The notes under the pieces: model-generated | What the model saw: the letters and a program-made list of their open reading frames with translations, nothing else | Told to the model about the DNA's origin: nothing | Databases searched by the model: none | From: Irineochytrium annulatum | Lineage: Eukaryota; Chytridiomycota; Chytridiomycetes; Chytridiales; Chytridiaceae | Direction: 5' to 3' | Length of the DNA: 48,682 nt | NCBI GenBank assembly: GCA_027600665.1 | Contig: JADGJL010000071.1 | Span: 1 to 48,682, forward strand | Program-made: the position numbers and the translations under genes | Part shown: piece by piece, positions 1 to 11,300 of the stretch | Numbering within the stretch: position 1 is the stretch's first letter | How the letters are laid out: the number at the start of each line of letters is the position of its first letter

Positions 1-337
1 CCTCGGGGTCGGGGCAGGGGTAGCTTTTAATGTGTGTTATTTGGTACAAGACAGCTACTTCGTAGAATACACGTTTTGCGCTTCAGATTGACTTTGGTTA
101 AAGCTGTTGGGCTGGCCCGCCGAGCTGTTAGTCGTCTGCAGTCGGTAAGGACGACTTGCAATTTAAAAGACCTTCATCAATTTGGGGTCTGATGGTTTCC
201 TTCACAAGCCTCCTTCCTGCCGTGGAGTTGACCCTCTCGTAGCGATCGCTCCGGCTTGCTGGAAGAGTTCGCCTTCATCACTTATGGCACCGGCGGTACC
301 TCTAACAAGTGGCGATAATGTGCTTAGTATTATACTG
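1..337. other. Left-edge flank, no gene seen
   Basis: No reading frame in this 337-base stretch can be tied to a known protein, and no RNA gene or repeat is visible. It lies downstream of the MMM1 stop codon and may hold the 3' UTR of that gene plus sequence of a neighbour outside the window. Confidence 0.4.
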
Positions 338-1420
338 TTAATATGACGCATTCAACGGTGTGCTCGACGTCAGATGAACCCTCTGGAAATTAGGCCACAC
401 CACTGACTCGGTCAGAATGGATCTCAGCTTCGACGTGATCAGCGACGTGAGCTTCGGCAGGTCTTTGACTTTTGTGCGATGGCCCAGCAGCGACCGGACC
501 TCAAAGTCTAGAACGAAGTCCTGCAGAATCGAGACGGCCAGGTAGGTCTCCGAGGACTCGGGGTGGGCAACAAATTCCATAGCGATCTAAAAAAGCAAGG
601 TGTAAATGGTCATCAGTGGTTAGACGGCATACCGTGCCCGAGAACTTTACTACGGAGATGTTGAGGGAGACGGGAAGCGACGCGGTTAGCTCTTTAGGCC
701 AGTTGATAAGAACTTGCGTATCAATGCCCAATGTTATTTGATCATTGACCTCGAAGGCAATCTCCGCCCGCTAAACGCTGTCAGCGCCATCACTCACGGG
801 CGAAACTACCAAGTTTGAACTTTGTTCCGCAAAACGCATGCTGGCGGTCTTCAGAATGGGGTACTCCTCGCCGAGAGAGAAGTCAGTTATGGTAATCGGC
901 CCCTGTTTGAGTGCGTTAACCAAGATACGCGACCTTTTTTTTTTTTTTTCTTTTTTATCCTTACCAAAAACCCTGGCCGAGCCGGTCCGTTCAACGAGTA
1001 ATCCAAGAAGGTGATGACGTTTGATGTGAACGCCGGATCGGACCGATACCGCGCGATGATCTGCCCCATGACCACATTGATCCAATCGCACGTCTCGGCC
1101 GGATGCGAATGAACCTCGTATTGCATCTTCGACAGCACATGCGATTCAAACGCGTGCTGCCGCAAAGGTGCTCGATGCTTGGGCTCCCATAGTGTGCGGA
1201 TCCGCTTCGCCTCTATCCGCGTTTCTTCCCCATTCCGCAGGAGAAAGACCTTGACGAGCAGAAAGAGAAGAACGCAGATGATCATCTGGCCAGCGATGAA
1301 GCCCTGTTCTTTGTGCACGTAAGATGAGATTTTCATTTGTCGATAACGGCGGGACGGATTCCGTACCTTGATGAACTCCTTGTTGGCCAGATTGACCGCG
1401 GCCTCCAACGCTTCGTCCAT
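338..1420 (-). CDS. MMM1: Maintenance of mitochondrial morphology protein 1 (MMM1), ERMES subunit
   Basis: MMM1 is the ER-anchored, lipid-transferring subunit of the ER-mitochondria encounter structure. Spliced exons 1367-1420, 965-1303, 798-902, 633-770 and 338-586 give 294 codons plus stop. Residues about 19-40 form one membrane segment that begins GFIAGQ, the family's typical start of the anchor. From about residue 85 the SMP domain follows, with CDWINVV, the ITDFSLGEEYP strand, LGIDTQVLINWPKE and LPVSLNISVVKFSG in the family order. The protein is shorter than many MMM1 proteins (about 300-430 aa) because the linker after the anchor is short. Introns are 63, 62, 27 and 46 nt; the 27-nt one removes an in-frame TAG and is the least certain junction. 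The start is the first ATG, which puts a short lumenal tail before the anchor. It is divergent from DCTN4. Confidence 0.9.
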
Positions 1421-1626
1421 GATCCACTTATAAACTCAACCTTTCTCACTCGCCCCTTCACTCGGCGGTTCGCAGGTCGCTCTCTGGCCGTCGGCTCGAG
1501 TCAGCGGCTTGTGAAATGGAAAACGAAGATTGTGTCTGTTGGCCCACGTCTCATTTTACCGTTCATGAGCACACGGCCGATCGCATCACGCAAGGATAAG
1601 CGAATTGCGAATAACCCTGCATCATC

Positions 1627-3726
1627 ATGTCCGCCATGAGCAAATCGATGTCTAACGCCTCCGTCTCGGAAGCAAAGAGCATCAGCGGCCTCTTCCCGGC
1701 CCCCGTAAATGGCATTCGCCCCCCCCTCCCCTTTGTCGGTTACCAGGTGCCGTATTTCATCACCAACTACGCTCAGCCTCTCAAACTGCAGCGTATGCCA
1801 GTAGTGCCATTGCCAGAACAGGGACTTCAACGGCGTCAGGAGTCTTGAAAACCCGAGGGGGTTTTGCATTGACGACTCGGACGCGGTCGACAGATCGGTG
1901 CCATTAATACCGGACGCGAGCATGCTGTACCCGATACACCGGCTGTACTTTTGTGAGGACTGCATGGCGATCCGGTGCCCGCTTTGTGTGCAGGAGGAAA
2001 TCGTGTGCTACTACTGCCCGAATTGCTTGTTTGAGGTCCCAACGGCTTCGGTGAAGGCCGAGAAGAACAGGTGGAGATGTTGTTACGCCGCTTTTAATCA
2101 AGTTGATATCTTTAATAAATGTCGCAGATGTGCAAGAAACTGCTTTGAATGTCCTGTGTGCGCGAATACTCTCACCATCATCTCGGTTGCGGACCCATCT
2201 GCAGGGTCGAGCGAGTCATCGCCAACGCCACAGAGATCATCGGCCGCTTCACCAGCCGCAACGTCATCTCCGTCAGGTACAGTAAGCATCAATACGATGT
2301 CGAACTAAGAATTCGGTAGGTGTGCACTACCTGTCCTGCGGTGTGTGCAAGTGGGACTCTCTCGAGATAGGTTTGAAGTTTGAAAGACCAACCGGCCTCG
2401 CAAGTGAGTAAATATTACGATGACATCCCAACTAACGGGATTTTCTCTCCAGTGCAGCTCCAAAAATCCGAGGAGGACCGCCCTGACGCCAAGGAGTTCG
2501 ACAAACTTCGGGAGCATTACGAGCGGATCTTTCGGGCAAACAACGCCACCGCCTCTGCTTCCTCCGTGTATCGATCCACGGGATCCCTAGGCGCGTTCTC
2601 GCAGTCGTTGCTGGCGTCGATACCGGCCTTGGCATCCTTAGGAACCTTGAGCTCGCTCTCGCTCACGTCCAGTTTGCGTCTAACGAATAATACAACAAAC
2701 TCGAAGGATAAGGTGGTGCCCTATGAGGGCACGGATATCGGGGAGGATACGGATGAAGCAGACGTTGCTCGGATGAAGGATCTGGATACGGAAGGATGTT
2801 AGTGGAGTTACTGTTTGTATTTTTAAAACAGTATCCAGCGACGACGCTTCGACAAAGACTCCAGCAGCTTGATGATCAACCAAGGGATCGGAGGTTGGTG
2901 CTCTTGTGATTAGCATACCTAAAAGTCACCAAGCAAGCTTCGGCCGCAACGCATTCAGCTCCGCACGAAGCGCTCAAAGCGATGTCGACATTGCGAGCAC
3001 ATCATTGTAAAACCCGAGCAGAAGGCTCAGCTGACTCGATACAAAATCAAGCAGATGGCAATGTTTGAGCTCCCTCCGTTTTGTTAGGACTTAAATGCAA
3101 TCATAGTGATTTTCTGCCGACCATCGCAATCGTTCAGCCTATCCCTGCCTATCCGCTATTGCCGAACAACTCCTTTCAATTGCAACTCAAATTTACGAAC
3201 CCGACGGATAAGGAAATGCAGATCGATCTTGCATCCCCAAACGAAGCATCAGCGAGACCAGACGAACAGGGCAGCAATCCCGTAGATGGAAATTGTGATG
3301 GGAATTGTCACGTACGTAGTGTTGGAAGAGCGTGCCAGTGAATGACTATGTGCAAGGTTACTATTGTTTCGTCCGCATTCAGCGTTCCTGCAGCGAACGA
3401 TATGATGGACGACGACGACTCTCCCTCAGCTAGCTTACAGCCTGGTGTGGTGGAAAGGAGGAATAACTGGGCGATTATAAGTTTGACTGTCACCCCCGTC
3501 GCCATTAGGGGCCAAGCTTCCTCGCTGCGTGTGGAGGTTGGAACTTTTTTATAATTACTGTCTCTAAGCAAATCAGTTTCCTCTGCTGGTTGGATTCAGA
3601 CGCGAGACGGCAAGCTCAGCGTCAAAGGATGCTAAAGCCGCGGAGAGCGGAGCGCGCGATCCTAACGGTAGTACCCGAAGGGATTCGTTCTGGACGGTTA
3701 TTGGAATTGGAGACGTGAAGGATTAG
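1627..3726 (+). CDS. DCTN4: Dynactin subunit 4 (p62)
   Basis: DCTN4 belongs to the pointed-end complex of dynactin, the dynein activator on microtubules. Ten exons (1627-1746, 1805-2070, 2128-2276, 2320-2403, 2453-2797, 2839-2893, 2934-3062, 3107-3311, 3357-3536, 3577-3726) sum to 1683 nt, 560 aa. The N-terminal zinc-binding region has CEDC, CPLC, YYCPNC and CARNCFECPVC pairs, then the LSCGVCKWDS motif. The middle contains TTLRQRLQ and the second zinc motif CRHCEH with the KPEQK stretch. The C-terminus has the immunoglobulin-like strands FTNP and SFWTVIGIGDV. These appear in the order seen in animal and fungal p62. The first exon is inferred from a phase-compatible 58-nt intron and is the weakest part; an alternative start is the ATG at 1922. 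Introns are 40-58 nt. Confidence 0.9.
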
Positions 3727-5328
3727 TCTTCACTGATGTCATTGTGGTGGGTTCGCGAAAAATCAGTCAGTTTCAGACCTCGCACGTCCTAACATAGTCC
3801 AACAATCATCATTGATCTCCCGAAAACGTATTTTTGCTATGAGTGATAAGTCCAAGCAACTGAAGAAGAAGACGTCCGCTTGAGAAATAGATTGTCTGCA
3901 ACTACCATGCACATGGCAAACACGTGCGACTAAAGAGCGACAAGAGGAAAAGAACAGCTCAATCTTCAAATCATTTCCTCTTTCATTTTTCGCTGTGTTC
4001 TGTGTTGAAGGCCGAGGAATATTTGAGCTCAACACCTTTGCAGCGCAAACGTAAACCCTTTTGTAAACTCCGTCATCCACGAGGTGTACTAACATTCGCA
4101 ACCATCACCATTTCCACCATTTCCAAGCGCTCGACCACACTATCACCGACCCCACCGAGATTGTCGAGACCAACCGCGACGAACCCGTGCCCTGCGCCGG
4201 CCACAGTGGCTTAATCCTCCTGTTCTTTTCCGTCTTCCTAGCCTTCGCCGCCCACGCGACACTGCTCCAACACCCGGCGGTCTCCCCAATACGAAGGGCG
4301 ATAACTGTGACATCCACCGCTGTATTCACCGCCCTACATCTCCCGAACAGAAGTCAACCCATCCTTCCTCCCGTATTGGTTCGCATCGCGTGGTGGCAGT
4401 GGACGGCGTGGTCCTAGTCTCTCAAGCGACCGTTCAAATTTAAGAGATGGTGAGCTGAGCCGCGAACTCTGTGCGTCAGCTCCAGAACCCCGCAGCCGCA
4501 ACGGTCAATGGTGGAACGACGTGTCTGGGTGCAGTGCGACCACCGCGACCACCGCCCGTCGTAACGCTAGTTTATGCTAGGGACTCCTTTAGCAGCCCGA
4601 GCGAGATGTCGATAACTTCGGGTTGGATGTGCGCAGAGTCGAGATCATCTTGGACAGACCAAAGCACTTCCGCAGCAGGGCGAACAATATCTGTGCCTCC
4701 AGCACCAGTGCCAAGTTTGCTTTCGCCTTTCCAATCCGCTTCCCAGTCCTCTGTATTGCACCGTCCGCAGATCGTGCTCCAAACAAGTCAATCCCATCAG
4801 AGGCCACATCGGCACACCGCCAAGGCTGTCGACCGCCCTCTCTGTCAACAGGTTACCATATCTCGAACACCTCGAGTATTACTGGTCTACCACACAACCT
4901 TCTTGTGTCAACCAGGAAAGCATTCGGTAGAAGAACGAGGTGCGATTCGCGACGGCGGCGTCGCCGGACCATCGGATCTGCTTTGAGGGCGGACCTCCAA
5001 CATTTGGTAATCTCCACCGTTGGAGAATGAAATGTATTTCAACTTGTGAACATTGGAAGGGAGGGACATACACAGCATTAAGTTCTCTTGATATTACTAA
5101 AGTACAAAATAATCATTGGTGTGCCCAGAGAGCTATTTCTCTATTGATAACTTTTTCTTTTTGTCAAACGAGAAAGAAAATCATTTAAAAGTGCGAAACA
5201 TTTAATAAAGAAATGATTATAGAATTAACAATATGGGTAACAATTACGCTATCACCCATACAAATAAATTATCTGCTACTCCACTATGTACATGCGAAAA
5301 CTTGCAATTGGGTATTGACAAGGGGAAG
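3727..5328. other. 1.6 kb without an assignable gene
   Basis: This stretch lies between the stop codons of DCTN4 and UTP20. From about 4080 to 5030 it is GC-rich and all three plus-strand frames stay open for long distances. One has a hydrophobic segment (LILLFFSVFLAFAA, near 4207-4250). Another reads SRTEVNPSFLPYWF near 4340, and a third reads LDVRRVEIILDRPKHF near 4627. On the minus strand 4589-4807 is also open. I could not build a phase-consistent spliced model or recognise a family, so it may hold a rapidly evolving gene, a decayed gene or only chance open frames. Bases 5030-5328 are AT-rich and look intergenic. Confidence 0.4.
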
Positions 5329-8300
5329 TTACCCATCGAGGCGTTTTCGCTTCCATTTCCCACTGCGTTCAGCGTGCTCCTCATTTTTCCTCTTCTTGGT
5401 AATTTTCTTCAGTTCCCTGTTCGCTGTTTTGCGACGGACGGCGCGTTCTGTGTCCACGACAGTCTGGAAGTAATGCTCAGAAAAGTTCAAAAAATCATCA
5501 ATGAATTTACCTCTATTTTCCGCTTCTCCTGTCTGTCGGCGCGAATATCCTTCATTTTCGACTCTACCTCTTGTCGAATGTTGATGAATACGTGGGTTCC
5601 AACGTGGCGATGCAGCACTTCTAGCACTTCCTTCGCGGCCTGCTTGACTTGTTCTGCTTTCGTTAGATATCGCTTGCCCTCATTACTACTCCTACCTTCG
5701 CGCTCACTACGGCTGTTATCTAGAACCGCCCGACATAATACTGGCATGCAGCTCCTCAAATATACTTCGAACTGGTCCTTCTTCACCACGGATGTCATCG
5801 CCCCAAACCACTGGAAGAGGATTCGGCGCTAATATGATTTAGAATAATTCGTTGTCAAGATCTACCATACCATTGCAGGATGCTGTCTTTTCGATAAATC
5901 TCCTCTTGCTAAAAAGGTATATTTCCGGAATAAAGAAAGCAGAAGAGGCACCGTCGTATCGTCGGTGCTTTCCGCATCTTTTTCGTTTGCGTGAACAATG
6001 TATCTCCCAGCGACATCCAATGTCGACGCGACGTCCACCGCTTGGGTATCCGAGAGGTGCGGCGACGTCAAGTGCGTTGCGATACTTTGGGCGACGCTGG
6101 AAACGAAATCGCCGGGAAGAAGACGTGCGGACGCGGCCGTGCCAGCGGTCACACGCCCAGTTTCGATCTCTACGTTGTACGCCTTGAACAGTCGTCCAAA
6201 CAATCGAATCGCGACAGATGCAACCCATGCGTGCCGATGAGAAAGCGCGGTCTTTAAAAGCGGCCATAACTTCGTACTTTCGTCAGAGAACAGGTACTTG
6301 GGGTATGCTTTGAAAAATTTCTCCAGGGAATTTATCGTTACATAACCCACTTCCCATTTGAGCTCCCCATCGTTTTCATCGCCGTCGTTAGCACCATGAG
6401 CCGAGGAGAACTCCCCATGCAATCCGCTTAAAGGCACTTCCACTGAAGTAAGAAACTGTGCGCAGACCTTCGACGGAAGGTCGTCGCCTGCTTCGAAGAA
6501 GAACCCATAGACCTGGGCGGCTACACGCTGCAACGCTGTCTGCGGGCTCCGGTACCATCCTGCCAAGATCTCGAGAATCCTATCCCGATGATTGACTGTA
6601 AGGCGACGGATCAAGGTCGTAATAACTTTCGCACAGAATGCCCGACAACTTGAGCTTTCGTCGTTGACGAGCGACATTGTAAGCGCCAGGAATACGACTT
6701 CCGTATACTCTGAGAAGACTTCGTCGCTGAACTTTTCAATCAAAGTGCGTAGCAGATGTAAGACCGACAGCCGTCCGCTCTCGAACGGATAGTTCAAGTT
6801 GTTAAGCAGATAACTCATTTGTTTCTGCACGCTGATGTTGCCATGTGGGTACTCCAAAATGAACGCGAGAACGCATTGTCCGCAAAGCTCGCGGATCTGT
6901 GACGATTGACTCGTAATCATTATCCGAGAAACGATGGTCATTAAGTCATACAGTTCGTTGAAGACATATTTTTTAGACAAAATGGCGCGGATCAGGGAAA
7001 ATATTGTCGCGTTTGCTTCCCCCTCCTCCAACATGGGTGAAATGAGATTCACGGTCAGAATCAGTTGATCCTGACTAATATCTATGAACTTGCAATCACG
7101 GACAACGGTGGCAAGGAGCTTCAAGGCGCCTTGAAGAGCTTCCGATTTCGACGATTGATTCCGAGAGATAATCTCAAACACTCGCTTTATCAAAATTGGG
7201 ATGGCCCTATCGAAGGATGGTAATGGCGCCTTCAGAATAAGCGCGTAGATTCGCATACTGAGAATCGATACGTTCGTGTGTTTGGCATAAAGAGCTTTGG
7301 TTAAGATCTCGACAAGCGGATCCAGGAAGCCTAAGTGCTGATCGTTCTTTATATCAACTTGTCCTCTCTTTATAGCCGAGAGCAGCAACGAAAAGCCGAA
7401 CTCAATAAACACGTGAACGTTAGCCTGAAACAAGAACAAAGCCTCTTGAATGGGGTCGTTCCTACGAAGCTGAACCTTGAAGTTGTCGTTCACGTCCAAT
7501 TCTTTGCCCTTTGCGATCTCGACTTTGAAAAAAGATAAGTTTTCGGTCATCAACCCGTGAATAAACGTCATCAACTGGTCGCATCGAATAGAAGAGTTAT
7601 TCCCGATACCGATAGCAATTCTTCGCAAGATTTCCTTGATCTTCGTAATCACTTTAGAGCTCGTGCTAGACAACAACATCTCCTTCATCGGATTCATGAG
7701 GGCGGAAATTTTCGACAAAGAAATCGTTGACGAAATCAGTTCGAAAGAATCGTAGCTTTTTGAAGACTTCATCTCAATCATCTTGCCTCGCAGCTCGTCC
7801 GCCATTCTTTCCTCATCCAGCACTCCAAAAAGATCCTCCAAAAAGATGCTCGCAAGCATACCTAGAGACGAGTCGAAGGAGCCAAACGGGTATTTCTTCA
7901 CCACGTTGGTCAATAAGTAATGTATAGAGTACACGAGAACATGAAGTTGGTAGCCTCTCAGTAACGCTCCCTTCAGCTCCCGAACAATAAACAAGAAATA
8001 AGCTGGGCCTACGTCTAAGGCAATTTTAACTAAGGCCGCCCGCGTACTGTCCCGCACGTCTTGCGCCTTGCTCTTCAAAAATTGCGCGATAGAAGTCAAC
8101 AGTTTCGGCAAGTGTGCCTCCAGCGATCCATACGGCAGCCTTTTTAAAAGCTTTGTGATTGCTATAGCAATTGGAATTCGTAAATTCAGGTTCTCTTCGT
8201 TCTCTGCCGTCAAGTACGCAAAAAGTGTCGGGATTAGCTTATTCATAACAACTTCACGTATGCGTGTCGAGTTCTCTTTCGGTCTGCTGACAATCGCTTC

Positions 8301-11300
8301 TTCCTCATGGTCGGCAATAACGCCATTATCATTGACGGTCGCTTCAGCCGAGACTTCAGTCGCTGTGGCAGACATGCTAAAATCAAAGTTCTCGACTATC
8401 GCTACGACTAAGCGAGTGAGCTCTCTTTCTAGCTGAGGTCTCTTTGACAAAATAGACAGAAATTTGTTCAAGGTAGAATAGTACCGACTCCACGGGAGGC
8501 AGCCGCAGCAGCTGCTCACAGTGTTTATGGCCTCATTAATGAAGTTGTGCTGAGTAGTGCGGTCGGATTCGAAGATATTATGAGCTATCATAGGAAGAAA
8601 GATGTGGAAAATGTTGCTTGACGACATCTTTCCAGCCTTGCATTCGTTCTGAAGTCGATGCATTGCACGAATGCGGCGGTGAGTTTGCAAATGGTAGATA
8701 TTCTTGAAGAAATTGGCCTCCTCGTCGCCATTTGCGAGCAACGGCGTCAGGTCCGAAAACTCAACTTTCGACGGGAAACGCTCCACAAGCAAACCCAGTA
8801 TAGACAGAAATTCTTGCCGAGTATTCTCCGCTCTAGATGCCATGGCTCGTTTGATGGCAGGAAGAATCACGTATGCAATATTAGTGTACATCTCGTCGTT
8901 TCCGACCTCCGTTGGAGTATGCCCCGCCGCAACGTCAATATACTTCGTAAGGCAAAAAGTCGCGCTCGTTCTAATCGAATACTCCTCTTCGTCGTGCATG
9001 GCATACAATAAGTTCGAGATAATTGGCAGCCATTGATCCACATCAAGCTCCTTGTAAAGCGATTGCGAGACCTTGTTGAAAGCGTCGAAGCGTTTGTTGA
9101 AATCTGGCTGATTCAGCTTCTTCTGGTCGGCGGCGTTCAGGTCTGCAAGGATTGGGATGACCACCTCCAACTTCTTATCCAGCTTGGCGAAGCAGCCCAT
9201 TAAGGTCACCAGGTTGGACCTGCTCTCCGCGGACTCTAGCGTTGCAAACAAGTGCGATATAGTCGTAAAGTACCTACTTTTCAATGGCTTCCCGTCTCTT
9301 AGCGACGGCAGATACTCAAATAATGACGCAAAGATTCGCAATATATCTGCCTTCATTGTTTCCGAGATGACGCGGTTCGGCTTATTTAAATACGGCATCA
9401 AAATGCTTAACACCCAATCGGCATTAACAGGACTCTTAACAAAGTCGCATGATTTCGCAAGCAGTGCAACGGCCCGAGAAGTCGCGGTAACTCTCCGCTC
9501 TCGCGGGTAAATCTCATCCACCAGCTTCAAGAATGTCGCCACGTGCCCAAACAGTGATTCCAGATGCGGACCAATTAACTCTTGAGGGCTAGCCAACATG
9601 TTATCCACATCGTGCGAAAAGATAGAATCTAATACGCCGAAAACCGCGTCGACAACAGACGGATGCACGTTTTTGGCTGATAACAAGGCCAAAACTTTCG
9701 GAACGATGTCCTCTGATGTCCCCAAGTAATGACAGTACAAGTTCGACTTCGCCCATGTTGCTATTAGGTTCATGACACCGCTCGGAGCCTGCGTGTTCTC
9801 AACCTCAAACAAAGCAAGTCGCGGGTTGACAACGATTTTTAGGATATCCGAAATGAAGGGATCAAAGGACATATCCAGTTCAAGACTGAATATTTCCGAT
9901 AATCTCCTGACGCTGAGCTGTCGCAGGGTTCTATGCAATCCCAACAAGCTCCTCTCGTCATCAGCGACGTCATCAATATCCGCGCTAGCAACGCTAAGGA
10001 AGGAGCTCGCAGCTTCCGCGATATACAGGAGGATTCGCAATATATCCGGTATCAAAGGCAGGAGGTGATTTCTAAACTGCACAATCATATCTTCAGCCAG
10101 ATTCAAGAATCCAAGAAATTGTCGTAGCTCATTGCGTGGCAAAGTGTCCTTCCCGGAATCCAGACGTGGCTTGCTTTCTCGAGATTTCGAAAACGGTGCC
10201 ACCATCAGGTCAAACAGCGCCCGCCTACTATCGTCGCCCAAAGAAACAAAGAACGCAAGAATCGCCTTTCTCCGCCCCTTCGCCCCGGATTTTGACGCTT
10301 TGCCGACTCGAGTCGTGAGCTTCCCAAACAATAGTCGTACTAAGACGTCAATAAGCTCTCGCTCATCCTCCTCCTGCAACGATTCCTTCATGGCAGGGAC
10401 ATCCATGGTCGAGAGCACTTCGCGCAGTTTGTCCTCGGTGACAAGGCGAGCTAATGTTTCCGCATACTTTGTTATCCCCGGTCGCTTCCACGCAATAACG
10501 CATCCTAGGGCCACGTGTTGAAGCTTAGGATCGTTCTTCGATAGCAGTTTCAGCTCGATATTGTACAAGAGTTCTCCGTTATATAGTTTAGCCGGCTGCT
10601 TAACGGTACTGATGACACGCAAGAATTCAATAATAATCGCGTTACTTTTGGAGGATGTCTGCTCTTCCGTGTCAGCAACGACTTCGTACGTCTCCGTGTG
10701 AAACAATGCGAAGAAGAGGGGCAGTATGTGCTGGGAATGACTCTGGAAGATATGCGGGGCCGACTTCAACAATCCAATCAGTGCTAGATAATAATTGAAG
10801 TCATCCATCCATGTTTTTGCCACGTTCAAACGCTTGGTAACAGGTAAAAATTAGTTCGTACAGTGATGGCCTTACAGCAAACGAGCGAGTTAATAGATGG
10901 TGCGAATCCATTTTTAACGCATGTTGAGATGTTATGAAGCTGTCCTCAATGCTTGAATGCATAGCTGATGTAATAACCGGTGCTCGAGACTCCTCCACGT
11001 CAAAATCGTCTCCTTCAATCCTCCACGCTGCAACAGATAAATGGCGTGCCGACAAATAATACCAACCTTCACTTCTACTTGTAAGCAATGGCATATACTC
11101 CGCACAAAAAGTCTTCTCACGCTCCGCGGCGAAATGCTCAAGACACGTTACCACTGCAGCCCTGACCGGGGCGAACTTCGTACCGAGCATGGCTAGATTT
11201 TTGTAAGCGGTCATTGTATACAAAGAGGGCCTACCAAACAGAAAGCGCACGACAACTTCCTCGGTGTCCGCAGGGAGAGATAACGCAAGAGCATGCTTGC

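Noticed and set aside
931..957. T-rich tract as a possible microsatellite or terminator
   Set aside because: It lies inside the 62-nt second intron of MMM1 and is best explained as an A-rich intron stretch on the coding strand.
1501..1965. Minus-strand open frame of 154 codons between MMM1 and DCTN4
   Set aside because: It overlaps the start of DCTN4, whose spliced frame has the zinc-motif cysteines; the minus frame lacks recognisable content.
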